DNA of 64,000 bases from Planctomycetota bacterium (GTDB taxonomy: Bacteria > Planctomycetota > B15-G4 > JADJEK01). Of the stretch, positions 45,266-53,721 are shown piece by piece (the stretch's first letter is position 1; each line of letters begins with the position of its first letter). The position numbers and the translations under genes were made by a program. The stretch is from positions 62,001 to 126,000 of the forward strand of contig JADJEK010000005.1 in NCBI GenBank assembly GCA_016709145.1. Reading direction: 5' to 3'. Below the pieces are notes generated by a model. That model saw only the letters and a program-made list of their open reading frames with translations. It did no database searches and was not told the DNA's origin.

Positions 45266-47453
45266 CCATCGCAGGAACGGACGCCTCGCGCTCGCCGTCG
45301 CCGTCGCCGGCCTCTTCGCGGGTTCCTTCGCCGGCGCGCAGGACGTGCCGGTGCCGACGTTGCCGACCGGACCGTTCCCGAATCGGTTCGAGATCGTGGC
45401 GCGCCTCGACGACGCGACCAAGACGTTGGCGTGCACCGCGACGATCACGTTCACGAACCTGCAACCGAGTCCGGTCACGGTCGTGCCGTTCCACCTCTAT
45501 CCGAACGCGTGGTCGCGCACCGACACCGCGTGGGTGAAGGACGGTCGCTCACGCGACGCGATCCTCGAGCGTGGCGAACGCGACGGCGGCTACCTGCGCA
45601 TCGTCTCGATCGCCGACGGCGCCGGGGCCGACCTCGCCGCGGCCACCGCGATCGACGAATCGCTGATGCGCGTGACGTTGACCAAGCCGCTGGCGCAGGG
45701 CGAGTCGTTCACGTTCGTCATCGCGTTCGAGACCAAGCTGCCGCGCACCGTCGCGCGCATGGGCAAGACCGGCGACCACCTCGACGTGATGCAGTGGTTC
45801 CCGAAGCCGTGCGCGCACGTCGACGATCGCTTCGTCGACTGGCCGTTCCGCAATCCGTCGGAGTTCATGGCGAACTTCGGGGACTACACGGTCACGCTGA
45901 CGACGCCGACGCGCTACGTCGTCGACGCGACCGGAGTCCCGGGTCCTGAGACCGTCGACGCCGCGAACGGCATGCGCTCGGTCACGTATCGCGCAGCCGC
46001 CGTACACGACTTCGCGTGGTGCGCCGATCCGCACTTCGTCGTGCATCGCGAAACGCTGCCGGGCGGGCCCGAGATCGTGCTGTTGAACCAGCCGTTCCTC
46101 GAGCAAAAGGCGCAACTCACGCTCGATTCCGTGAAGTTCGCGCTGCAGTGGACCGGCGAGAAGCTGTTCCCGTACCCGTACCCGCGGCTGGTCATCGACG
46201 TCACGCCGATGGGCCAGGGCGGCGGCATGGAATACCCCATGCTGTTCACGATCAGCGCGAGCGCGCCCGAAGCTCTGCCGTGGTTGCGGTCGCGCTCCGA
46301 GGCGCCGTCGAGCGTCACGATCCACGAGTTCGTGCACCAGTACTTCCAGGGCATGGTGGCCACGAACGAGTTCGAGGAGGCGTGGCTCGACGAGGGCTTC
46401 ACGACCTACGTCCAGAATCGCATCCTCGCGGACTTCTGGCGCAACGACGCGGCGGAGGCGCGCGGCTGGGGATTGCTCGATCGCACGCTCGTGCTCGAAC
46501 CGTTGCTCGACCACGGCTCGCTGCTCGCGCACGTCGCAGGCTACGAGACCAGCCCGTTCCGCCTGCGAGGCCGCAAGCTGTTCGGATTCGACACGCCGAC
46601 GCTGCGCTTCGAAGGGCGCGCCGGCGACCGCTTCCGCGACCGCATGGCGAGCTACGCGCCGTTCGCGCACGACACGGTGCTCGACACGCCGTCGTGGGAC
46701 GTCCTGCGCGCCGGCGATCGGGACGGCTATCGCGCGACCGCGTACTCGAAGCCGGCGTTGTTCCTGCGCACGCTCGAAGGCGCGCTCGGGCAGTCGGCCT
46801 TCGACGCGATCCTGCGTGAATGGGCGCGCACGCGCGCGTTCTCGCACCCGAAGGGAACCGATTTCATCGCGCTGGTGAACGCGCGCACCGAAGGCCGTCT
46901 GGCGAAGTTCGTCGAGCGCGCGGTCCATCACGGCGACGTCGTCGACTGGGCGATCGCGGAGGTGCGCTGCGAGCGCCATGAACCGGCGGCGGGATTCGCG
47001 CGCCAAGCGCGGCCCGGCGATCCGATGCCTGCATCGTTCCCGCAAGCTCCCCCCGCTCCGACGCTGTCCGATCGCATCCTGCGCCGTCTCGGCGTGTCGG
47101 TGCGCGAACCGACCGTTCCGTCGGGTGAGGCGATCTCCTACGTCGGCGAAGTCCTCGTGCGGAACCTCGGCACGCTGCCGATCCCGACCACGGTCGAACT
47201 CCGCTTCGCCGACGGCAGCGTCGAGCGCCGCGCGATCAGCGGTGACGAGCCCTGGGTCGTGCTGACCACCGAACCGAAGACCACGCGCCTCGTCGCCGCG
47301 ATCGTCGATCCGGACCGCGCGATCGCCCTCGATCTCGACTGGACCAACAACGGTCGACTGGTCCAGGCCGACGTCGACGCCGGGCGCGCGTTCGCGGCAT
47401 GGGCGCGCTATTGGGCCCAAAGCATGATGTCGACGATCACGTGGGCGCAGTGA
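45255..47453 (+). CDS. Secreted M1-family zinc metallopeptidase
   Basis: 732 residues with signal peptide (LALAVAVAGLFAGSFAGAQ). The N-terminal saddle domain has PFHLYPNAW. The catalytic core has GGGMEYPMLFT (the GxMEN-type site), HEFVHQYF with His357 and His361, and the third ligand Glu380 in WLDEGF. The C-terminal part ends with a beta-domain rich in VELRFADGS. An aminopeptidase role is inferred from the family. Start ATG 45255 follows GGAAGGAGA and overlaps the upstream stop; its own stop overlaps the next start (TGATG). Confidence 0.9.
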   Translation: MRVDHRRNGRLALAVAVAGLFAGSFAGAQDVPVPTLPTGPFPNRFEIVARLDDATKTLACTATITFTNLQPSPVTVVPFHLYPNAWSRTDTAWVKDGRSRDAILERGERDGGYLRIVSIADGAGADLAAATAIDESLMRVTLTKPLAQGESFTFVIAFETKLPRTVARMGKTGDHLDVMQWFPKPCAHVDDRFVDWPFRNPSEFMANFGDYTVTLTTPTRYVVDATGVPGPETVDAANGMRSVTYRAAAVHDFAWCADPHFVVHRETLPGGPEIVLLNQPFLEQKAQLTLDSVKFALQWTGEKLFPYPYPRLVIDVTPMGQGGGMEYPMLFTISASAPEALPWLRSRSEAPSSVTIHEFVHQYFQGMVATNEFEEAWLDEGFTTYVQNRILADFWRNDAAEARGWGLLDRTLVLEPLLDHGSLLAHVAGYETSPFRLRGRKLFGFDTPTLRFEGRAGDRFRDRMASYAPFAHDTVLDTPSWDVLRAGDRDGYRATAYSKPALFLRTLEGALGQSAFDAILREWARTRAFSHPKGTDFIALVNARTEGRLAKFVERAVHHGDVVDWAIAEVRCERHEPAAGFARQARPGDPMPASFPQAPPAPTLSDRILRRLGVSVREPTVPSGEAISYVGEVLVRNLGTLPIPTTVELRFADGSVERRAISGDEPWVVLTTEPKTTRLVAAIVDPDRAIALDLDWTNNGRLVQADVDAGRAFAAWARYWAQSMMSTITWAQ

Positions 47454-49084
47454 TGGGACTCTCGTTCGCGACGCTCGCGGCCTTCACCGTGTTCGCCTCG
47501 TCGGCGTTGGCCTCCAGCGATGCAGCTCCAAAGCGACCGCGCCTCGTCGTCGTGCTCGTGGTCGACCAGATGCGCGCCGACTACCTCGAACGCTATGCGC
47601 CGTTCCTGCGCGGCGGACTCGCGCGCCTCGTCGACGACGGCTTGCTTTGCACCAACGCACGTCAACTCCACGCGATCACGTCGACGGCGCCGGGACACGC
47701 GACGATCGGCACGGGCTCGCATCCGTCGCACCACGGCATCATCTCGAACACGCTGAAGGTCGGCGATCGCTTCCCGCGCGCGGGATCGGATCCCGACGCG
47801 AAGAGTCTCACGAGCAAGAAGACCGGCTACTCGTCGAAGGACCTGCTCGTCGACGGCCTCGGCGATTGGCTGAAAGCGGCCGATGCGCGCGCGCACGTCG
47901 TCACCGTCGCGACCAAGGGACGCTCGGCCGTGATGCTCGGCGGCAAGCGCCCCGACTTCGCGATCTACGTCGACGACGTCGACGCGTCGTTCACGACGTC
48001 GACGGCGTACGCCGCAGCCCTGCCCGAATGGCTCACGCAATGGAACGCGAGTGTTCCGGCGCGCTCGTGGCTGGGCCGCACGTGGAGCGCGCGCCTGACC
48101 GCGAGTCAGGTCGAGCGCATCGGGCTGACGCAGGACGACGCGCCGTGGGAAGGTCGCATGCCGTTCTCCGAGGAGAACGAACGCACGTTCCCGCACGTCG
48201 CGGACGAGATCTACGACCTCGAGTTCATGCCGTTCGGCGACGAACGCGTACTCGGCGTCGCGCGTGAAGCGATCGCGCGCATGGAGCTCGGGGCCGACGA
48301 CGCCACCGACCTGCTCGGCATCTCGTTCTCCGCGGCCGACATGATCGGCCATGCGTACGGCACGTGGTCGCACGAACTCGCCGAGTACTACGTCTGGCTC
48401 GACGAGGCGCTCGGCGCGTTCTTCGCCGAACTCGACGATGGCTTGCGCAGTGGTCGCGTGGTCGTCGTGCTGTCGGCCGATCACGGCGTCAGCCCGATCC
48501 CCGAGCAGATGATCGCGGCGGGCAAGGACGCCGGCCGCATCCGCATCGGTCGCTTGAAGAAGACGATCGAGACCGCGCTCGACGAACGCTTCGGTGCCGC
48601 CGATTGGGTCGTCGACATCCTGCCCGACATCTACCTGAACCGTGCCGCGGTCGCCGCGAGCGGCTCCTCGCTCGACGTCGTGGCCGAGCACGCCGCACGC
48701 ACGGCGAAGTCCATCCACGGCATCGACGACGCGTATCCGCGCGCTCGCCTGTTGGCGAGGGACGGCGGCGTGCCCGCACCGTTCGTCGCGTCGTTCCATC
48801 CGGAGCGCAGCGGCGACGTGATGCTGTCGATGCGACCGCATTGGATCCTCGACTACCTCGACTCCGCGCCGTACGTGAAGGCGAACCACTCGACGCAATA
48901 CGACTACGACCAGCGCGTCCCGATCGTGTTCCTCGGCGGCGGCATCGCCGCGGGTCGCTGGAACGCGCCGACCGGCACGATCGACATCGCGCCGACGCTC
49001 GCGCACTTGGTCGGAGCGAACCCGACGCGAGCGGTCGACGGCGCCGTGCTCGCGTTGCCGCGACGCGACGGAGAGCGCCGTTGA
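47453..49084 (+). CDS. Secreted alkaline-phosphatase-family enzyme (PafA-like)
   Basis: 543 residues with signal peptide. The first metal site is VLVVDQMRADYL (Asp38). The nucleophile region is HAITSTAPGHATIGTG (Thr about 79), with later LGISFSAADMIGHAYG and LSADHGVSPIPEQM. The spacing and DQMRxDY are typical of PafA-type phosphomonoesterases, which act in the periplasm on phosphate esters. Start overlaps the peptidase stop by one base. Its end overlaps the next gene (TTGA). Confidence 0.88.
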   Translation: MGLSFATLAAFTVFASSALASSDAAPKRPRLVVVLVVDQMRADYLERYAPFLRGGLARLVDDGLLCTNARQLHAITSTAPGHATIGTGSHPSHHGIISNTLKVGDRFPRAGSDPDAKSLTSKKTGYSSKDLLVDGLGDWLKAADARAHVVTVATKGRSAVMLGGKRPDFAIYVDDVDASFTTSTAYAAALPEWLTQWNASVPARSWLGRTWSARLTASQVERIGLTQDDAPWEGRMPFSEENERTFPHVADEIYDLEFMPFGDERVLGVAREAIARMELGADDATDLLGISFSAADMIGHAYGTWSHELAEYYVWLDEALGAFFAELDDGLRSGRVVVVLSADHGVSPIPEQMIAAGKDAGRIRIGRLKKTIETALDERFGAADWVVDILPDIYLNRAAVAASGSSLDVVAEHAARTAKSIHGIDDAYPRARLLARDGGVPAPFVASFHPERSGDVMLSMRPHWILDYLDSAPYVKANHSTQYDYDQRVPIVFLGGGIAAGRWNAPTGTIDIAPTLAHLVGANPTRAVDGAVLALPRRDGERR

Positions 49085-49479
49085 AGCCCGACGAGCGACG
49101 CATCCTCGCGGCGCTGATCGGCGGCACGGTCGGCTTCATGGCCATGCGCGGCAAGGTCATCGGCGCGGCGATCGGCGCGATCGTGGCCGTCCTCATCGAT
49201 GCGTCGCGTCAAAGCCGTACCCGAGCAGCACCCGCCGGCGCGGGCTCGACCCGCAGTACGGCGCCAGCGGATTCGCGCACCGACTACGACGTCCTCGGGG
49301 TACGCCACGACGCCGACCTCGACGAGGTGCGCTCACGCTTCCGCGACCTCGCGAAGAAGTACCACCCCGACCACTTCCAGAGCGCCAGTCCTCAGTTCAG
49401 GGAAGCGGCCGAATCCGAGTTCAAGCGCATCCGCGAGGCCTACGAACGCGTCCTCACGCGCCACGGAGCGCGCCCATGA
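49081..49479 (+). CDS. Membrane-anchored J-domain protein
   Basis: 132 residues. One glycine-rich hydrophobic stretch (ILAALIGGTVGFM...VIGAAIGAIVAVLI) is followed by a J domain (TDYDVLGVRHDADLDEVRSRF) with the HPD motif at 95-97 in KKYHPDHF. It should stimulate an Hsp70 ATPase at the membrane; no DnaK is nearby. The start codon is inferred: TTG 49081 overlaps the preceding stop, and no ATG or GTG precedes the hydrophobic stretch in frame. Its stop overlaps the thioesterase start (ATGA). Confidence 0.75.
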   Translation: MKPDERRILAALIGGTVGFMAMRGKVIGAAIGAIVAVLIDASRQSRTRAAPAGAGSTRSTAPADSRTDYDVLGVRHDADLDEVRSRFRDLAKKYHPDHFQSASPQFREAAESEFKRIREAYERVLTRHGARP

Positions 49480-49850
49480 TGGACGTCTCACCGTTCAACG
49501 CGAAGCTCGGCGTCGCCATCCGCGACGAGGCCGACGGCTCGGTCGTGCTCTCGATCGACGCCAACGAGTCGTTCCGCAACGAAGTCGGAGCGGTCCACGG
49601 CGGTGTCGCGATGTTCCTCCTCGACGGCGCGATGGGACGAGCCGCATGCCGCACGCTCGGCCCGAACGAATCCTGCGCGACCGTCCAGATCTCGATCCAG
49701 TTCATGGCGCCCGCGCGTGGACGCATCCAGGCGACGGGGCGCGTCAGCAAGCGCGGGAAGCGCATCGCGTTCCTCGAGGGGATCTGCGTGGACGAGACGG
49801 GGAAGCAAATCGCAAGAGCGCAAGGGACCTGGGCGATCGTCGCGCGGTGA
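49476..49850 (+). CDS. PaaI/YbgC-type hotdog-fold thioesterase
   Basis: 124 residues, single hotdog domain. VHGGVAMFLLDGAMGRAA is the family signature (HGG plus the acidic Asp), then TVQISIQFMAPARGRIQATGRV. It hydrolyses acyl- or aryl-CoA esters by family; the substrate is unknown. It is the last gene of the overlapping run from 44188. A 10-base tandem array begins about 29 bases after its stop. Confidence 0.85.
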   Translation: MMDVSPFNAKLGVAIRDEADGSVVLSIDANESFRNEVGAVHGGVAMFLLDGAMGRAACRTLGPNESCATVQISIQFMAPARGRIQATGRVSKRGKRIAFLEGICVDETGKQIARAQGTWAIVAR

Positions 49851-49878
49851 GCGGGCACGGCGAGGGGTGGGACTGGCG

Positions 49879-49960
49879 CGGGGTTGGCGCGGGATTGCAC
49901 GGGATTGGCACGGGACTGCACGGGACTGCGCGGGACTGCACGGGATTGCACGGGATTGAA
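49879..49960 (+). repeat. 10-base tandem repeat array, copy 2
   Basis: About eight degenerate units of CGGGAYTGCR follow the thioesterase stop. As at 34563 they are followed by GGGGCGCTTCGCTTTT and the hairpin CGCGAGC/GCTCGCG (to about 50005). Two units carry an extra G (CGGGATTGGCA), showing slippage. No protein-coding signal. Confidence 0.65.
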
Positions 49961-50021
49961 CGCGGGGCGCTTCGCTTTTGGTACCGCGAGCGGAGCTCGC
50001 GTCTGGTGGAGAGGGGTATCG

Positions 50022-50087
50022 GGACGAAGTAGCTGGCGGCAATCCTGTCCGGCCAGCCGGACAGGATTGCCGCCAGCTACTTCGTCC
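50022..50087. repeat. 66-base perfect palindrome
   Basis: Two 32-base arms (50022-50053 and 50056-50087) are exact complements around a 2-base centre CA. The left arm begins GGACGAAGTAGCTGGCGGCA. Half of it is recognisable, diverged, at about 6268-6318 in island R1. It could extrude as a cruciform or fold as a very stable RNA hairpin. Confidence 0.85.
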
Positions 50088-50119
50088 GGGCCGCACCGAG
50101 CACCGTCGCCCTTCCCCGT

Positions 50120-50413
50120 GTTTCAGGCCGCACGCTCGTCAGCCAGAAACCACTCCGTCGCCAAGGGACGTCGAGACCTGCTCTCGTTGCGGCCGTTCAG
50201 CAGCCCGCCGCAGCTGTGGCGATCCGCTCTACACGTCTCGCCAGTACCTCACCTGGGGTGAGATGGACAGGGGTCGCCAATCACGCCCTCGGCAAGCCAC
50301 CCCTGCGGCTTTGAACGGCCGCAGCGAGAGCAGGTCTCGACGTCCCTTCGCGTGAAGTCTCCCGAGCGGCCCAAGGGCGGATGGGTTGCCCAAGGGAAGG
50401 CCCGCTCGCTTGT
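50120..50413 (+). repeat. Intergenic island copy R3, left part (interrupted by the IS)
   Basis: Begins GTTTCAGGCCGCACGCTCG, as R1 does in reverse. A 32-base inverted repeat (50163-50194 and 50317-50348, one mismatch) surrounds a core nearly identical to R2. Then the left H1 stem CCCAAGGGAAGGCCC (50389-50403) and the loop GCTCGCTTGT (50404-50413) end where the insertion sequence begins. The arms carry GAGACCTGCTCTCG where R1 and R2 have a different sequence, but pairing is kept. Confidence 0.75.
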
Positions 50414-52753
50414 CTGACCATGTTCCACAAGTCCCCCTGCTGGACACGGACACTCCGAGCCCCTACAACCCGCCGGCGTGCAGATCTGCGGCGCCGAACT
50501 CACCTCAGACGACCTGACTTGGCTGGAACGCCACGCCGGCGGCCACAGCCGGACGGCGCTGGCCCGTGAGCTGTGCGCCCGCCATCGGATCCGCGACGCG
50601 ACCGGACGACCCCGAGTCACGGCCGTCCGGATCGAACTCGCCCGACGGTCGGAGGAGTTGTCGCTGCCTGCGACGACGACCCGCATTCGCGCGGTTCGCC
50701 GGGAGTCGTCCGTTGCGACCGCATCTCCCGAGTCGCTGACACAAGAAGAGTTGGCCGCGCTCGGTCCGCTGAGCGTGCATCGCGTCGAGGGTCGCCGCGA
50801 CTCGGCACACGCAGCTTGGACGCGTTGCTTGGACGAGCATCACTATCTCGGCTCGGGACCGTTGTGTGGCGCTCAGATTCGCTACGTCGTCCGCGCTGGC
50901 GTTCGCGTGATCGGCGCAGCAAGCTTCTCGTCCGCGGCGCTCCACGTCGCCGCTCGCGACACTTACATCGGATGGAGTGACGGAGCTCGCAAACGCAATC
51001 GCGATCGCGTGATCATGCAGAGTCGTTTCTGTCTCGCGGTGAGAGTGCAAAACCTCGCATCGCGTGTGCATTCGCTGCTGCTGTCCTGCGTCGTCGACGA
51101 TTGGGAATCTCGCTACGGAAAGCGGCCGGTGCTGGCGGAGAGCTTCGTCGACACCACGCGCTTCAGTGGCACGAGCTATCGCGCGGCCAACTGGACGTAC
51201 GTCGGCGAGACCAGCGGCCGCGGTCGTCAGGATCGCGAACACGATGCCGCCGCGACGATCAAGTCGGTGTGGCTGTTTCCACTCGCGCAAGACTGGCAAG
51301 AGACACTGCGTATCGAGCCGGTACGCAAGCTCGATCCCGACGCGGACTGGGCGGAGGACGAGTGGGGAGCCGCAGAGCTCGGCGACGCGCGCCTGACGCG
51401 GCGCTTGGTCAAGTACGGCAGGGCGTGCTTCGAGCGACCGACGGAGAGTTGCCCGCAAGCCTGTGGCAGTCGCGCGGCGACGAAGGCAGCCTATCGGCTG
51501 TTGAACCACAAGACCGCCGGCCTCGACACCTTCCTCGCCAGCCACCGCGAAAGCAGTCTTGCTCGCGCTGCGCAAGAATCGGTCGTATTGGCGATTCAGG
51601 ACACGACGAGCCTCAACTACTCGCACCATCCCGCCACCGAGGGGCTCGGCACGATCGGCTCGCACAACGCGGCGACGATCGGACTCCAGGTCCACAGCGT
51701 GCTGCTCTCGAACTTGGCGGGCACGCCGCTCGGATTGCTCCAGATCGACGCGTGGGCCCGAGCGCCGAAGGACTTCGGAGGAGCGGACAAGCGCTACGAC
51801 CTGCCGATCGAGAAGAAGGAAAGTCACAAGTGGATCCGCGGCTACGAAGCTGCCGACGCCGCGGCGAAGAGACTCGATCGCACGCAGGTCGTCACCGTCG
51901 CCGATCGTGAGGCCGACATCTTCGAACTGTTCGAGACCGCGCTCGAAGGCAAGGCGCAGGTCTTGGCTCGTGCGGTGCAGAAACGGCGCATCCTCACACC
52001 GGAGAGCGAATTCGAGGGCTACCTGTGGGAGTCGGTGCTCGAGGAGCCGATCGTCGGCGAGATCTTCGTCCGCGTCCCGCGCAGCGGGAGTAGGAAGTCG
52101 CGCACGGCACACATCGACGTGCGCTATCGCGAAGTACGCATATCGAAACCGATGGATCGCAAAGGCAAGCAGCGGGCGGTGACGGTCCGCGCGATCGCGG
52201 CGACCGAACGGGCAGAGACCGGCGGCGATGACCCGGTCGAATGGCTGTTGCTGACGACGCTGCCGGTCGACTCGGCCGAAAGCGCGATCGAGAAGGTCCG
52301 CTGGTACACGCAGCGCTGGCAGATCGAGGTCTTCCACCGCACGCTCAAGACCGGCTGCAAGATCGAGCGCAGGCAATCCAGCACGGCGGAGAGCCTCAAA
52401 GCAGGACTCGCCATCGACGCGGTCGTCGCCTGGCGCGTCATGCATCTGGTGAAGCTCGGACGCGAGGTCCCCGACGCGCCGTGCACCGTCTTCTTCGAAG
52501 AACTCGAGTGGAAGGCGCTGTACTGCTTCATCCACAAGACCAAGACGCCGCCCGCAGAGACGCCGACGTTGCGACGCTCTTCGCATGGTCGCGTCGCTGG
52601 GTGGCTTTCCTCGGCCGCAAGAGCGACGGCGATCCGGGGGCTGAAACGACGTGGAAGGGACTCGAGCGGCTCACCGACATCGCGGCCGTCTTCGCGATCT
52701 TCTTCTCGTCCGCGTAGCCCGTGCCCAGCGGGGGGACTTGTGGGTAAGGGTTA
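50414..52753 (+). mobile_element. IS4-like insertion sequence with DruA-fused transposase
   Basis: About 2.34 kb. Imperfect terminal inverted repeats lie at 50415-50443 and 52725-52753 (24 of 29 match; shared CCACAAGTCCCCC and GCTGG). Flanking 10-base direct repeats GCTCGCTTGT (50404-50413, 52754-52763) are the target-site duplication, a length in the range known for IS4-type elements. One long gene fills the element. The target is the H1 loop of island R3. The extra base at 50414 leaves the left boundary uncertain by one. Confidence 0.85.
50478..52717 (+). CDS. Transposase: N-terminal DruA (DUF4338) domain fused to IS4/Tn5-type DDE domain; 3' frameshift
   Basis: GTG start at 50478. Residues 1 to about 285 match the DUF4338/DruA family: LTSDDLTWLERHAGGHSRTA helix-turn-helix-like start, CLDEHHYLGSGPLCGAQIRY, YIGWSDGARKRNRDRVIMQS, NLASRVHSLLL, ESFVDTTRFSGTSYRAANW. 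From about 290 a Tn5-like transposase follows: WAEDEWGAAELGDARL, Asp375 (IQDTTSLNY), Asp476 (VADREADIFE) and Glu617 in YTQRWQIEVFHRTLKTG. Near 52550-52575 the frame shifts; the usual ending WVAFLGRKSDGDPG continues in another frame to 52717, while the unshifted frame runs to 52754. The DDE residues are intact. Confidence 0.82.
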
Positions 52754-52882
52754 GCTCGCTTGTAGGGCCTTCCCTTGGGTCGCTCGACCGCGAAGCGGTC
52801 GAGCGAAGGGGGCGTGGGGGAACGGAGTTCCCCCACCTCCGCCTTCGGCGTCAAGCGAAGCGCCCCTGGCCGAAGGCCGCCG
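52754..52882 (+). repeat. Intergenic island copy R3, right part
   Basis: Second target-site copy GCTCGCTTGT (52754-52763), then the right H1 stem GGGCCTTCCCTTGGG (52765-52779), exactly complementary to 50389-50403. H2 (TCGCTCGACCGC, CGAA-type loop) and H3 (GTGGGGGAAC, loop GGA, GTTCCCCCAC) follow. It ends at the stop codon of the minus-strand gene at 52883. Confidence 0.75.
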
Positions 52883-53578
52883 CTAATTCTCGTCGTTGAC
52901 CAGGACCGCTGGCAGCTCGGACACCGTGATGTTGAGGCCGCCGGATTGATCGAGCGTCAGCTCGTAGATCTTCCCCTTCTCCATGCGCGTGTGCGGCGCT
53001 TCGCCCTGCGCCACGCGGACTCCCGCGGCCGCGGCCTTCTTCGGGTCGTTCGCGTAGCTCCAGAACTCGTTCCACAACTCGATCTCGACCGCCGACGGCT
53101 CGCGGTTCCTGCGGTACACGTCCGGCACACCGTCCTTGGCGTCCTCGTCGAGTCGCGCTCCCTCGCTCGGCTTCTGGTGCTCGCCGAAGATGCGCCGGAA
53201 CAACAGCAGACTGTGTTCCTTGCCCGGCTCGCCGGCGCCGACCAACTCGTGGTCGAACTTCAACACCAGCGCGTCGAAGTAGACCTCCTCGCCTTCGACT
53301 TCGACCGTCTTCGCCGGCAACGGCTTGCCCTCGTCGTCGACCTCGACGAAACGGATGCGCGAGCGCACCTTGCCGTTCGCGTCGACGACGCGCTCCTTCA
53401 CGATCGCTTGCGCGACGCGCCGCGCGCGCGTCAGGCGACCGACGATGCGTGTCTTCTCCTCGATCACCTTCTGCTGTTCTGCGACCAGGCGTTGCTGCTG
53501 CGTGAAGTGATCCCAGACGAGATACCCGCCCGAGAGCACGACCAAAGCCACGAGGAACCACGTGATGCGCGAAAGCAT
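52883..53578 (-). CDS. Membrane-anchored coiled-coil protein, function unknown
   Basis: 231 residues. One N-terminal transmembrane helix (ITWFLVALVVLSGGYLVW) is followed by a short coiled coil (QQQRLVAEQQKVIEEKTRIVGRL). A beta-rich domain follows (VVDANGKVRSRIRFVEVD, YFDALVLKFDHELVG) and ends in DQSGGLNITVSELP. The body is charged, with no catalytic motif. I do not recognise the family. Start ATG 53578 immediately precedes the membrane helix; a longer frame to 53701 is Arg-rich and unlikely. Its 3' end meets island R3. Confidence 0.75.
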   Translation of the reverse strand: MLSRITWFLVALVVLSGGYLVWDHFTQQQRLVAEQQKVIEEKTRIVGRLTRARRVAQAIVKERVVDANGKVRSRIRFVEVDDEGKPLPAKTVEVEGEEVYFDALVLKFDHELVGAGEPGKEHSLLLFRRIFGEHQKPSEGARLDEDAKDGVPDVYRRNREPSAVEIELWNEFWSYANDPKKAAAAGVRVAQGEAPHTRMEKGKIYELTLDQSGGLNITVSELPAVLVNDEN

Positions 53579-53721
53579 GGCCCCGATTGTCCGTGCGCTT
53601 CTCGCCGGCGCAACCGAGCGCATGGGCTTGCACCGACGAAAGCGGTGACCCGCGTGGTTCGCCGAACCGCGCCCGATTTCGCGCTTCATTGAGCCCGGCA
53701 CGCGCTCGATAGGTCGTCCGG

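Noticed and set aside
47453..49084. EboF-type phosphodiesterase completing an ebo cluster
   Set aside because: DQMRADY and the TSTAPGHAT site fit PafA-like alkaline phosphatases, and the gene is 13 kb away in a different overlapping gene run.
50478..52717. Complete Druantia anti-phage defence locus
   Set aside because: Only a DruA-like domain is present, fused to a transposase inside an insertion sequence with inverted repeats and a target duplication. No DruB-E genes adjoin it.
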